This document shows, piece after piece, positions 8,958 through 19,100 of a DNA stretch of 52,459 bases. The stretch's first letter is position 1. The number at the start of each line of letters is the position of its first letter. Source of the DNA: an uncultured Duncaniella sp. (GTDB taxonomy: Bacteria; Bacteroidota; Bacteroidia; Bacteroidales; Muribaculaceae); NCBI GenBank assembly GCA_910578615.1, contig CAJTRI010000017.1, positions 14,242-66,700 on the forward strand. The letters are read 5' to 3'. The position numbers were made by a program, and so were the translations under genes. The notes beneath the pieces were generated by a model, which saw only the letters and a program-made list of their open reading frames with translations, searched no databases and had not been told where the DNA came from.

Positions 8958-11417
8958 TCACAGTTTTACCGACCGGCTTTTACCATCATATCCTACCACT
9001 GTCTCAGTATTGGCGACAGAACCATTGTCAAAGAGACGTATTCTGAATTTACGATTCTCAATCATTCCGGGATATTCTCCCTCACGGTCAGCCAACGTGA
9101 GAGTGCGGGTTTTGTCATCCCAATGGAACCTGATTAATGAATACAGTCCCTTTTCATAATTGTAATTGTCAAACTCGTCCTCATAAAGAGTGAAATCACC
9201 ATCGGCCCCTGTATAGACCCTTACTTCGAGATTGTCCCACGACTTTTCCTCGGCATACTGCACATCCGGCCCAATGGGAATAATGCTTCCGGCCCTTACA
9301 TACAGAGGTATTGTCTTGATATCGGTATTCACGGTGATTGTCTGGCCACCACGATGCTTGCTGCCGGTAAAGAAATTATACCAGTCCGTCCCCTTTGGAA
9401 GAAACACTTCTGCTGTCGAGGGTGCCATAAAGTCTATATTATTACCGGCTGCGACACCTGCTGCCTTTTCGGCACGATCCCACCCGGAGTTCTCATCAAT
9501 TGTCGACACGTGTTCAGGTGTATATTGTGCTTCCAATACAGGCGCGGCCATGAGTGCCCGGCCAAGAAGGAACTGGTCGCCACGATTCCATGTCGCCTTA
9601 TCTCCCGGAAAATCAGCCACCAAAGGTTTTATCATCGATTCACGCTGCGAGGTGACACCCCATGATGTAGAATATATGTAGGGAACCAAAGAGTATCTCA
9701 GCCTTATAGCCTCCTCGATTGCGTCATAGACAGGTTCGCCCTTGGAACCGAATTCATATATCTCACGGCGTACATCGGCCCCGTGCGAACGCATCATTGG
9801 AAGGAACGTTCCCATTTGAAGCCATCTTACATACAGTTCCTTGAACTGGGGATTTTTAGCCGGGCCGTTGTCCACACCGTCAATATTGTAGGCAGAACAG
9901 AAGAATCCTCCAAGGTCGGAATTCACATTCGGATTGCCCGTCAGAGAGAAATTAAGCATCGCAGGTATCTGGTTGCGCAGCATCTGCCATGTAGAAGCCA
10001 CATCACCTGTCCACACATTACATCCGTATCGCTGTTGCCCTGTCCAACCAGAGCGTGTGAGTATAAAGACCCTCTGCCTGTCAGACTCGGCGCGCTGGTG
10101 GTCATACACACCCCCGACAGTCATGAGCGGATAGGCGCCGCGCACACGTCGGAACGATCCGAGAGCTGTGTGTCTGGTCATATCCTCCTCCTTTATTCCA
10201 TAATGGTCAGGCTCGGTAGAATCCATCCACCAACCGTCCATCCCTATCTCGTAGATGCGTCTGAGGTGTTTCCAGTATATATCTCTGGCCTCGGAACTAT
10301 AAGCGTCATAAACCTTTACTCCTGAGGGATAGTCCATACGTGCAGGCCACATGTCGGCTATGCCTGACATTGGCCATGTGGTGATATCAAATAGAAGCCC
10401 CTTATCACCAAGTTCCTTAAACTGCTTTGTCTGAGGGCCGAAAGATGACCATATGGAGATGATGGCATGAGCGTTGTTGGAATGGATGGTATCCATCATG
10501 GCCTGAGGGTCGGAAAATCCCGGAGTGAGAAACTCCATCGCATTCCACAGATAGTTGCTCCCCCAGTACTGCCAGTCCTGTATTATGCCGTCAAGGGGTA
10601 CTCCAAGTTCACGGTGACGCTTTACCACTTCCGTAATCTCATCCTGAGACTTATATCTTTCGCGGCTCTGCCAGAAACCATAGGCCCACAGTGGGAACAT
10701 AGGTACATCGCCAGTCAGACGACGTATCTGCCTTACAGCGCCATCGATACTGCCGTCCTCATAAAGGAAGTAATAGTCAACACCGTCTCCTACCTCTGAC
10801 TCAAACACCGTCCCGGACTCGGTATCATTGAAGAATGTGGGTGAATAGTTATCCCATATCACAGAATAGCCTTTCACAGACTGCATCACCGGAATACCGT
10901 CTTCGATATTTCCAGGTATAAGGTTGTGCTGATGCCCGCGCATTGACAACGAGCCTTTTTCAAGGTTGCCAAGTCCATAGACGGCCTCGTCTTTATCCAA
11001 GCGGAAGGACTGGCTGACACGATAGGACGGGACTCCTGCGTCATCAAATGGTGTAAACGACGCAGGGGCACTCTCGGAGAGAAGATGTCTTCCCTTAGGC
11101 CCTCGGAATGAAACCACACCGTTCTTGCGGTCAATGTCAACGGTAACATCCCGGCTGCTCACAGAAATTCGGTTCTTGTTGTGGGACAGGCTTGTGGTGA
11201 ACCCGGTCTCAGGAGCCGAGATTACCGAAAGACTCTTCTTCTCGAACCCTTTGTCAGAAGGATACTTCACAACCCTGACCGCACCGGGATTATAGAAGCT
11301 CACCTCTATCGTCTTCCCGTCAACGTCAGCCCTCACACCGTTAGATATGGCAGTAAAGGTCTGTGACGAAAGTGCAAAGGGGAGGAATATTGTTGTAATG
11401 ATTGATATCAGACGCAT
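8958..11417 (-). CDS. GH31 family enzyme, probable alpha-xylosidase
   Basis: The start is the ATG at 11417 (MRLISIITTIFLPFALSSQ, signal peptide); an upstream TTG is less likely. The 819-residue protein has the GH31 N-terminal beta-sandwich (to about 225), the barrel with YGFWQSRERYKSQDE and IIQDWQYWG, the catalytic nucleophile Asp399 in WWMDSTEPDH, and a C-terminal beta domain with YEDEFDNYNYEKG. GH31 retaining enzymes with this signature include the alpha-xylosidases of xyloglucan loci, which remove xylose from the non-reducing end of the oligosaccharides, but alpha-glucosidases share the motifs. I do not see room for the PA14 insert described in the Bacteroides ovatus xyloglucan enzyme. It is fifth in the susC operon, 74 bases after GH5, with a terminator-like hairpin in that gap. 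Confidence 0.88.
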   Translation of the reverse strand: MRLISIITTIFLPFALSSQTFTAISNGVRADVDGKTIEVSFYNPGAVRVVKYPSDKGFEKKSLSVISAPETGFTTSLSHNKNRISVSSRDVTVDIDRKNGVVSFRGPKGRHLLSESAPASFTPFDDAGVPSYRVSQSFRLDKDEAVYGLGNLEKGSLSMRGHQHNLIPGNIEDGIPVMQSVKGYSVIWDNYSPTFFNDTESGTVFESEVGDGVDYYFLYEDGSIDGAVRQIRRLTGDVPMFPLWAYGFWQSRERYKSQDEITEVVKRHRELGVPLDGIIQDWQYWGSNYLWNAMEFLTPGFSDPQAMMDTIHSNNAHAIISIWSSFGPQTKQFKELGDKGLLFDITTWPMSGIADMWPARMDYPSGVKVYDAYSSEARDIYWKHLRRIYEIGMDGWWMDSTEPDHYGIKEEDMTRHTALGSFRRVRGAYPLMTVGGVYDHQRAESDRQRVFILTRSGWTGQQRYGCNVWTGDVASTWQMLRNQIPAMLNFSLTGNPNVNSDLGGFFCSAYNIDGVDNGPAKNPQFKELYVRWLQMGTFLPMMRSHGADVRREIYEFGSKGEPVYDAIEEAIRLRYSLVPYIYSTSWGVTSQRESMIKPLVADFPGDKATWNRGDQFLLGRALMAAPVLEAQYTPEHVSTIDENSGWDRAEKAAGVAAGNNIDFMAPSTAEVFLPKGTDWYNFFTGSKHRGGQTITVNTDIKTIPLYVRAGSIIPIGPDVQYAEEKSWDNLEVRVYTGADGDFTLYEDEFDNYNYEKGLYSLIRFHWDDKTRTLTLADREGEYPGMIENRKFRIRLFDNGSVANTETVVGYDGKSRSVKL

Positions 11418-11425
11418 CTTTATAT

Positions 11426-11479
11426 AAAAAAACAAATCGGCGGTGTGACGTATATTACAAACAACAACACACCGCCGAT
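11426..11479 (-). terminator. Terminator-like hairpin between GH5 and GH31
   Basis: A perfect 12-base, GC-rich inverted repeat (atcggcggtgtg at 11436-11447, complement at 11468-11479, 20-base loop) is followed in the transcript by TTGTTTTTTT, right before the GH31 start at 11417. It begins 12 bases past the GH5 stop. Placed inside an operon, it may terminate part of the transcripts, or protect the 3' end of the susC-susD-GH5 message. Confidence 0.65.
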
Positions 11480-11491
11480 AATCAGAAACTA

Positions 11492-12967
11492 TTAGTTATT
11501 AAGACCCTTTAAGAAACCGTCTATAAAGAGAGGATAAAGTTCCTCGCAAGTGTTACGGTCTATAAGCTGTCCCCAGAAGAAGACACTTATATTGGCCCTG
11601 CCATGGGCATAGGTAGAGATGAACTCGGCATACTTGGCCCTCTCCTCTTCCGCAATGCGGTCATAGGCACCACATTCACCGATTACGACAGGGACACCAT
11701 AGGTATTGGAGAACTTAATCAGGAGTTCAAGCTCCTCGCCAAGCTGTTTTTCAAACTCCTTAGTCCACAACGGCATCTCTTCATCATCCAGATCACTGAG
11801 CGATCCGTCAAGGTTGGAGAAATTAGAGGGTGTATAGTTGTGAACCTGTACCATAAGATGGCCTTTGATCTTGTCTTCGGGAATCACGAGGTTGTCCAGA
11901 CGTGTGGCACTGCCTCCTCCGCCATAGGTATTCACTATGAGGTTGCGGTGAAGATTGTTTCCGCCGGTGGCACGCACCGCATTGACAAATGTCTGGGCAA
12001 GGATGTTGACAGCCTCATAGCCGGAAGCCTCAGGCTCTACCCATGAGTTCTTCTCATCAAGCATCTCGTTGTAGCCTTCGAAGATAATCTTGTGGTCATA
12101 CTTATTAAAGCGATTTGCTATCTGCGTCCACAGCTTGGTAAACCTTGCAGCTATACGCTCGATATTGGCCTTGTCGGCACACAGCCAGCCACCATCGCCA
12201 GTATCATGGTGAACGTTGATGATACAGTAGAGACCTGCGTTGAGCGCGTAGTTGGCCACTTCTTCCACACGGTTCATCCATGGTTCCTTGACCATATCAT
12301 TCTCATCCATGTGCAACCACCAGGTCACAGGCACGCGCACAGCCTTGAATCCCGAAGCGGCAACGGCATCAAACCATTCCTGCTTTGCAAGGGGCTGGCC
12401 CCAGCATGTCTCGCAAGCCACGATGTCATCCGGGTCAAACCAATCGCCCACGGCGTCCAGAGTGTTCCAGAGATTGACACCGACACCCATGTTGCGGTTG
12501 GCGACAAAGGCACTCTCCCATCCTGACTCATCGGCCAACTCGGGCTGTTTCTGGGTGACAGTCACGTTCTTTACCACATCGCCGGCACGGAATGACACGG
12601 TGCATGTGCGTGTGGAGCCGTCGCCGAGGGGTTCGGCAGAAAGCTTGATGTAGCGCGGTTCGTCCTCATCTTCTGCGTCTTCGGTTATGGTAGGGTCGCC
12701 GGAACGATTGGAAAGGACAAGCCAAGAGGCATCCTTCGGGACAGAGATTTCCCAATAAGCGTTGGATTCGAGAGTAAGCAGCACATTACCGCCATAGGTT
12801 CCGAATTCGAGCGCATCCACATCGGCTCCGTCACGAGTGACAGAAAGCGATATCGGGCCGTCAGGTACAAAGCCTTCGTTATCGTCGGAACATGAAACCA
12901 GTCCGACCGAGGGGAGCAACAGGCAGATAAGAAGCAGAAGCCTGTTTACAGATGTGATATATTTCAT
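11492..12967 (-). CDS. BACON domain-GH5 endo-beta-1,4-glucanase lipoprotein (GH5_4-like, probable endo-xyloglucanase)
   Basis: The 491-residue protein has a lipoprotein signal with Cys26 in LVSCSDDNE; the acidic residues after Cys resemble the surface-export signal of Bacteroidetes lipoproteins. Residues about 38-138 are a BACON domain (YWEISVPKDASWLVLSNRSG; VSFRAGDVVKNVTVTQK). The GH5 barrel starts at NRNMGVGVNLWNTLDAVGDW and includes CWGQPL and GFKAVRVPVTW, features of subfamily 4. Acid/base Glu301 (EGYNEML) and nucleophile Glu431 (IGECGAYD) are in place. The same BACON-GH5 architecture is known for the surface endo-xyloglucanase BoGH5A, so it most likely makes the first cut in the backbone outside the cell. 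Subfamily 4 also holds enzymes acting on mixed-linkage glucan or cellulose. It is fourth in the susC operon, 16 bases after the glycan-binding protein. Confidence 0.9.
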   Translation of the reverse strand: MKYITSVNRLLLLICLLLPSVGLVSCSDDNEGFVPDGPISLSVTRDGADVDALEFGTYGGNVLLTLESNAYWEISVPKDASWLVLSNRSGDPTITEDAEDEDEPRYIKLSAEPLGDGSTRTCTVSFRAGDVVKNVTVTQKQPELADESGWESAFVANRNMGVGVNLWNTLDAVGDWFDPDDIVACETCWGQPLAKQEWFDAVAASGFKAVRVPVTWWLHMDENDMVKEPWMNRVEEVANYALNAGLYCIINVHHDTGDGGWLCADKANIERIAARFTKLWTQIANRFNKYDHKIIFEGYNEMLDEKNSWVEPEASGYEAVNILAQTFVNAVRATGGNNLHRNLIVNTYGGGGSATRLDNLVIPEDKIKGHLMVQVHNYTPSNFSNLDGSLSDLDDEEMPLWTKEFEKQLGEELELLIKFSNTYGVPVVIGECGAYDRIAEEERAKYAEFISTYAHGRANISVFFWGQLIDRNTCEELYPLFIDGFLKGLNN

Positions 12968-12983
12968 AACTTATCTTTCTGAA

Positions 12984-14447
12984 TTATTCTTTGACATAGA
13001 AACGGAAGTTGTCATAGGCGGTGTGCATCTTATCGCCTGACTCGGTGGCATGATATACCTTGAAGTTGTCATTGTCAAGCACATCGCTTGCCACCAGTTC
13101 GCCCCAAGTGGAGAAATCAGGGCCAAACTCGGTCATCGGGACTGATACGGACATCCACTTGCCGGGAAGAACGTTTCCGGCGACACGGTCGGAGACAGGT
13201 ACTGCGACTTCCTTGTTGAACAATGTCACGTTGGATGTCAATTTGGCATCTTCCTGCAAATACACCTCGTAACGGAACTCGATCTTGCTCAGAGGTGTGG
13301 ATGCATCGATTGCCTCGGGAACAGTCTTACCGTGGACGTTGATATTGTTCCACCAGCCGGTGTTGTTACCGTCAAAGTAGAGGAATCCGCCTGTTGATAC
13401 GCTGACAGGACAGTCGGCAGGTTTGTTTTCGGCACCCCAGTAGCTGTTGGTACCCCACTGCCACATCATGGATGTGCCATTTCCGTCAAAGTCCTCATAG
13501 ATCCAGTCATAGCGATAGAACGGCAGTGTAGCCTTTCCTCCGAGGGTCGAAACGGAGATAAGCCCGTTGGACTCTTTCGAGGGGATCTGGTCAGGCATGG
13601 TGAATACCAGCTCGGTCATAGTCTCGTTCTCGGTGACATCCTCGATATTGATATCGATTTCTCCGCCGATGTTAATAGCGGTCAGGGTGGTGAGATACTT
13701 GCCATAAATCACAACCTTCTGGCCGGGAACAGGCATGTCGGTTGATATATCGGCAATCTCGGGCTTCATCGGAGATCTTGAGAACCCGCAATAAGCCTCA
13801 CCGGCATAGCATTCCACTACGAAAATACCGAATTCGGGAATGGCGTTGGCAGGCATAGTGACATCTATCTCGGTGCGCTCTTCGTTGATCCTGAACTCTT
13901 TCACGTCATAAAGAGGCACGGTATCAAGGTCTGCCACATATATACGCTGTATCTCATGCAGCATGGTACCGACAAGGGTAACCTTCTGGCCCGGCTTCAT
14001 TTCGGGGATTCCGTCTGCATTGAGTTCAAGATCAGCCTTGTACAGTTCGAGTGACGGGACTCCGGCTATTACATGGAACGCGTAGGTCGCTGTGCCATGA
14101 GTGGTAACTACCCTGATTTCAAGAGGCAGGCTCTCATCAACTCCGTGGACAATGAGGTCAGAGGGAATGGTGACGATGAGATGGGTCGAGGTATTGTAAT
14201 TGCTATTGAAATATACATCCTGGTCATTGATGTACACATGGAGGGCGTTGTTGAGGTTGACACCTTCGATGAGAATCATCTGTCCCAGAGTTGCATCCGT
14301 GAAGGTGGAATCGGCAAGTGCGGGATCCGTGGTGCGCACACAGTGGATCTCGGGCGTGCCCCCGTTGTCATCGTCAGAACATGATGACAGGGAGAGGAGC
14401 GCGATATTTGCAAGCAATACAGCCAGCAATATATAAAGTCTGTTCAT
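12984..14447 (-). CDS. Surface glycan-binding lipoprotein with IPT/TIG domains (SGBP-B type)
   Basis: The signal peptide ends in a lipobox with SLSSCSDDDNGG, again with acidic residues after Cys. Of the 487 residues, about 35-300 form two to three Ig-like IPT/TIG repeats (GQMILIEGVNLNNALHVYINDQ; GQKVTLVGTMLHEIQRIYV; GQKVVIYGKYLTTLTAINIGG). A C-terminal beta domain from about 315 (WIYEDFDGNG, MWQWGTNSYWG, NTGWWNNINVHGK) is rich in exposed Trp, like the xyloglucan-binding domain of SGBP-B. Such proteins hold polysaccharide at the cell surface and have no enzymatic activity. It lies directly after susD, 11 bases downstream, the usual place for a second glycan-binding protein. Which Trp residues bind sugar cannot be told here. 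Confidence 0.88.
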   Translation of the reverse strand: MNRLYILLAVLLANIALLSLSSCSDDDNGGTPEIHCVRTTDPALADSTFTDATLGQMILIEGVNLNNALHVYINDQDVYFNSNYNTSTHLIVTIPSDLIVHGVDESLPLEIRVVTTHGTATYAFHVIAGVPSLELYKADLELNADGIPEMKPGQKVTLVGTMLHEIQRIYVADLDTVPLYDVKEFRINEERTEIDVTMPANAIPEFGIFVVECYAGEAYCGFSRSPMKPEIADISTDMPVPGQKVVIYGKYLTTLTAINIGGEIDINIEDVTENETMTELVFTMPDQIPSKESNGLISVSTLGGKATLPFYRYDWIYEDFDGNGTSMMWQWGTNSYWGAENKPADCPVSVSTGGFLYFDGNNTGWWNNINVHGKTVPEAIDASTPLSKIEFRYEVYLQEDAKLTSNVTLFNKEVAVPVSDRVAGNVLPGKWMSVSVPMTEFGPDFSTWGELVASDVLDNDNFKVYHATESGDKMHTAYDNFRFYVKE

Positions 14448-14458
14448 GATACAGGTTG

Positions 14459-16135
14459 TTAATCGTTAAACTTATAATGTTCCGGCTCGGCTTTAAGCAG
14501 AGGATTCTGGATTACGTCAACCTCGGGATAAGGGAGGAAGATATTAGAGGCTGTCACCGTGGCCTTTACAGAAGGCTCTACAAGCGGGCCGAACTCGGTG
14601 TCAACATAGGTCTTGTAGTCATCACCGGCTGAATCAAACATGATTTCCTGTTTGGAACCCATCTTGATCTTGTCAAAGCTATAACCGCGATACTGGTTGT
14701 TGAAGTATGAGAGCATCTTCTCAGGCTTCCATTTGTAGAGGTCTATCATGTAATACCAGTTCTGATACTCCATGGAGAACTCCACACGGCGTTCGCGAAT
14801 CAGGTCGTCAAGAGTAACGGTTGTAGCTTCCTTGATGCCGGCACGACGGCGCACGTCGTTGAAGTATCTTATATCATTGCCGGATACAGACTCCTTGTTG
14901 CCAAGACATGCTTCCGTGTATGTCAGATATATGTCTGCAAGGCGGACGATATAGGTATTGAGAGGAGAGTTCATGTCAGACACATATCCGTCATTGTCGT
15001 CATCCGGGCCGCCGGGGACACCTTTTTTGACGAGAGAACCCTCGCCTTCATAAGTATATCCGCCGTCAGCGATACATATGTAGTCATAATGCACGCCGGG
15101 AGTGGTAAATGTGGCATCACGTCTGATGACCTCCCAGTCATAATCGCCACGGCTGTCCTTGTAACGGTATTGCATCAGCATGTCAGCACTTGCATTGTAG
15201 GCACTCCACGATGCAACACCGCCCATCATCTTGGAGTCACCACAGAGGTCGGAATTGAGGGTGTTTTTCACATACCACGGGCCGTCGGAAGAAACATACC
15301 ATTGCAATTGGAGCAACGACTCTATATTGTTGTTGTGACGGTACTTGAACAGGTTATGGTAATCTTCCATGAGCATGGCTCCACTGTTGTCTATAACATC
15401 GAGACACAGCTCCTTGCACTTTTCGAGGTCGGCCTCGTCACGGGTTGCCTTGCCCCATCCTGAACGGCTCAGGTAGGTTTTGGCAAGCATGGCCTTGGCG
15501 CTCCAACATGTTGCACGACCGACAGCCGCAGGACTCTCGGGAAGATTCTCAGCCGCAAATTCGAGGTCGCGGATGATGAACTCGAAGACATCTTCCTCGT
15601 AATTGCGCGGACGCACGGGATTGTCCACAACAGCCTGATTGTCCTCGAAGAGGATTACAGGCCCCCAGATGTGCACGGCATAATAGTATGCGCAGGCCCT
15701 CATGAGGCGTGACTCGGCAATCGCGCGGAGCTTGGCACTTTCAGTCACCTCGGGCAGACAGTTGCGCTCGACGTTGGCGAGAGTGGCATTTGCCATTGTC
15801 ACCACCGAGAAAAGTCCCTGCCATGCATTGGCAAGATTCTCGTTAAGAGCATCAACGGTGAACATGTTGAACTGGGGGTTGTTGTAGGGCGAATATACCT
15901 CGTTTGCCCTGACAGAACCAAGAAGGACTATGGAACGTGAGTTGTAGTCAAACCATGCACGATTGTAGAGAGGAGCCGTAGAGGCGGCTACCGCATCATC
16001 AGTTGCATAGAAATTGTCTCCCACATAGCTTCCTTCGGGAGCCTTGTCAAGAAAGTCGCTCCCGCAGGATGTGGCACAGAGCATTCCTACCGCACCTATA
16101 ATATATTTAAGAGATTTCATGTATGTTAAATTCAT
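14459..16135 (-). CDS. susD: SusD-family glycan-binding outer-membrane lipoprotein
   Basis: The lipobox CATSCGSDFLDKAPEG is characteristic of SusD proteins, as are the N-terminal helix pair, the tetratricopeptide-like helices and the C-terminal signature of 558 residues (RRRAGIKEATTVTLDDLIRERRVEFSMEYQNWYYMIDLYKW). SusD proteins cap the SusC barrel and bind the oligosaccharide before import. Two ATG starts are possible, 16135 and 16120; the second gives the tidier signal peptide (MKSLKYIIGAVGMLCATSC), the first keeps an 18-base gap to susC. It is co-transcribed with susC. The SusD name is a family label and does not mean starch use. Confidence 0.95.
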   Translation of the reverse strand: MNLTYMKSLKYIIGAVGMLCATSCGSDFLDKAPEGSYVGDNFYATDDAVAASTAPLYNRAWFDYNSRSIVLLGSVRANEVYSPYNNPQFNMFTVDALNENLANAWQGLFSVVTMANATLANVERNCLPEVTESAKLRAIAESRLMRACAYYYAVHIWGPVILFEDNQAVVDNPVRPRNYEEDVFEFIIRDLEFAAENLPESPAAVGRATCWSAKAMLAKTYLSRSGWGKATRDEADLEKCKELCLDVIDNSGAMLMEDYHNLFKYRHNNNIESLLQLQWYVSSDGPWYVKNTLNSDLCGDSKMMGGVASWSAYNASADMLMQYRYKDSRGDYDWEVIRRDATFTTPGVHYDYICIADGGYTYEGEGSLVKKGVPGGPDDDNDGYVSDMNSPLNTYIVRLADIYLTYTEACLGNKESVSGNDIRYFNDVRRRAGIKEATTVTLDDLIRERRVEFSMEYQNWYYMIDLYKWKPEKMLSYFNNQYRGYSFDKIKMGSKQEIMFDSAGDDYKTYVDTEFGPLVEPSVKATVTASNIFLPYPEVDVIQNPLLKAEPEHYKFND

Positions 16136-16153
16136 TAGGTTGGAAAAAGAAGG

Positions 16154-19100
16154 TTACAATGACACATTCAGGCCGAAGGTGAACATTCGCTGCGAGGGAT
16201 AACGCGCATAGTCCACGCCTCTCAGGAGAACGCTCTGATTGTAGGCTCCGACTTCGGGATCATATCCCTTGTAGTTGGTGAATGTGTAAAGATTCTGGAT
16301 ATTGCAATACACTCGCAGATTCTCTATACCGATTCTGCCGATGAGTGACTTGGGCAGAGAATATCCGACCGAAAGGTTCTTGATGCGGAGATATGAGGCA
16401 TCTTCCACAAAGATATTGCTTGGACGCGAGTTCTGGTTGGAGGAGGAGGCATCAATACGGTATGTGGAACATCCGGGATTTATAACCTGCATGTTGTCAA
16501 GTGTACGCTCACCTTCGGGGTCGATGAGACCTAACTTTGCAAAATCACTTACAGAGACGAGGGTGGCCCATCGGTTGGTAGGATCGCTCTGTTGCTGTGC
16601 AAGATAATTGTAGGCATCATTACCTATGGACGATGTGAGGAATAGGTTGAAGTCAAAGCCCTTCCATGTGATGGTGTTGTTGAAGCCGAATGTGAACTTA
16701 GGCTCGGGGTTGCCAAGATATGTACGGTCTTGTTCGTCTATCACGCCGTCACCATTGACATCCTCATAGATATAGTCACCATACCACACGCCTGTACCTT
16801 CATTAATTTGTTTGTCTTCGGGAATAGCAACGAAACGTGGCTTGCCGGCGCTATCGAGGATGAAGTCACCATTCTTGTCTTTGAGATAGAAGTCTCCTTC
16901 TTTCTCAAACATACCGATCACCTTGTAACCGTAGAACTGGGCCACAGGATTTCCTACCGTGGTGTAGGTGAATGTCTGGCTCTGATGGTTGCCCTGTATG
17001 CCGGTGCTCTCGGTATACAGTTTCATTATCTTGTTGCGGTTGAGAGAGAATGTCAGGTTCGAAGTCCATGTGAGGTCACGGTTAGAGATATTGACCGTGT
17101 TGAGGGTAAACTCAAAGCCTTTGTTGCGCAGCTCCCCGGTATTCACCCAAGGAGATGAGATAACACCGCTGATATAGGACGGAAGGGCAGCCTGCATGAG
17201 AAGGTTGTCCGTGTTTTTCAAATAAGCGTCAAAGATAAATTCCAGACGGTTGTTGAACAGGGCAAGGTCAAAACCTACGTTATATGACTTTGTCTCCTCC
17301 CATTTGAGCTTGTTGTTGGAGAAGTTTCCAGGGAAGAAACCTGTGCCCCATGCCGTGGCGACAGATGACATCACAGATCCGTAGGCATAACTTCCGGCAT
17401 TCTGGTTACCCACGATACCCCAGCCGAAACGCAGCTTGGCATCAGAAACCCACTCAACAGATTTGAGGAATGACTCATTCTTCATTCTCCAAGCAAGAGC
17501 GAGTGAGGGGAACCAGCCCCAGCGGTTGTCAGGGCCGAATGTGGAGGTACCGTCAGCACGGAGAGTGGCAGTGAGAAGATAACGGTTGTCAAAGTTATAG
17601 TTGAGACGTCCGTAATATGACTCGATTGCATAAGAGCTGTTAGAACTTCCATTGGTAGCGGTTTTAAGGTCACCTACTTCAATAGAATGAATATTGTTGA
17701 AGAGATAACCCTGACGGCCTGCTGAGAGATTCTCCCATGAAGACTCCTGAGACTCATGACCGGCCATAAAGTTAAGACCGTGTTTGCCGAAGTCCTTCAT
17801 ATAGGTGATATACTGCTTGAAGCTGGTGAACTGGCTGTTGGACGCATCACGACGGCTGTTGCTGTTCTGTTTGAACTGGCCCAGAACCATCTCAGGCTGG
17901 AAATAGTAGGAGTTGTTACGGTCATATGTGCCACCATACTCTATGCGTGCGCTGAGGCCGGGAAGAATGTTGATGTCGGCATAGGCATTCACGATGGCCT
18001 GCAAACCCTTGTTGTAGTTCTCACGAGTAAGAGCGTCCGCAAGAGGGTTGGTGTAATATGTTCCGAGCTGGTTGTCTTCCTGATAACCCCATGATCCGTC
18101 AGGGTTCTTGGCCGGCATTTCAGGGAGCTGGCGCAGGGCGGTCTCGATAACATTGTAGTCATCGATGGTATTATTGCGCTTTGTGGTTGACAAAGAAGAC
18201 TGTGCTCCAACCTTCAACCATTTGGCCACTTTGGTGTCAACATTTATTCGGGCAGTGAAACGCTCGAAGCTCGAACCGACGGCGATACCGTCCTGACTGG
18301 TGTAGCCGCCGCTGATGAGGAACTGGGTAGACTCCGTACCGCCGCTCACTGTCAGCTGGTGGTTGTGCATACCGGCATTGCGGAAAATCTCTTTCTGCCA
18401 GTTGGTACCGTCACCAAGAATGGATGGATCGGCAAACTCCTCACGCTCTCCCCAGCCAAGCACGTCAACACGTTCGTTGTAAAGCTGGGCATATTGTCTG
18501 AGGTTCATCGTTTCAAGATACTTGGGTATTCGCTGTGTGGCATAGTAACCCTCATATGAAATCTTGGTCTTGCCCACACTACCGCGCTTGGTGGTTATGA
18601 GCACGACGCCGTTGGACGCACGCGAACCGTAGATGGCAGTAGCGGAAGCGTCTTTAAGCACTTCGAGCGACACGATGTCCGAAGGGTTGATGTTGGAGAG
18701 TGCCGATGAGTTGCCATTGGTCTGGCCTTCCACGGCTATACCGTCTATGACATAAAGAGGTTCGTTGCCATTGAGCGAGTTGGTGCCTCGGATGGCAACA
18801 GATATACCGCCACCGGGCGATCCTGAGTTCTGTGTCACCTGCACACCGGCCGCACGCCCTTGGAGAGCCTGGTCAACGGTGGTTACAACGGTTTTCTTGA
18901 TGTCTTTTTCCGACACCGAGACCACGGAACCTGTAATATCACTTCGTTTCATGGTTCCGTATCCCACAACAACCACGTCGTCAAGCTTCTGGATGTCATC
19001 TTTGAGCTGGACGTCGAGTGTAGGGCCGGACACCTTGACTTCCTCGGTGACACAACCTATGTAGGAAAAAACAAGCACGTCACCCGTAGAGGCCTGCAAC

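Noticed and set aside
8758..8961. 67-codon open frame upstream of the secreted-protein gene
   Set aside because: It covers the A/T-rich promoter region, overlaps the GH31 end by a few bases and has no recognisable protein features.
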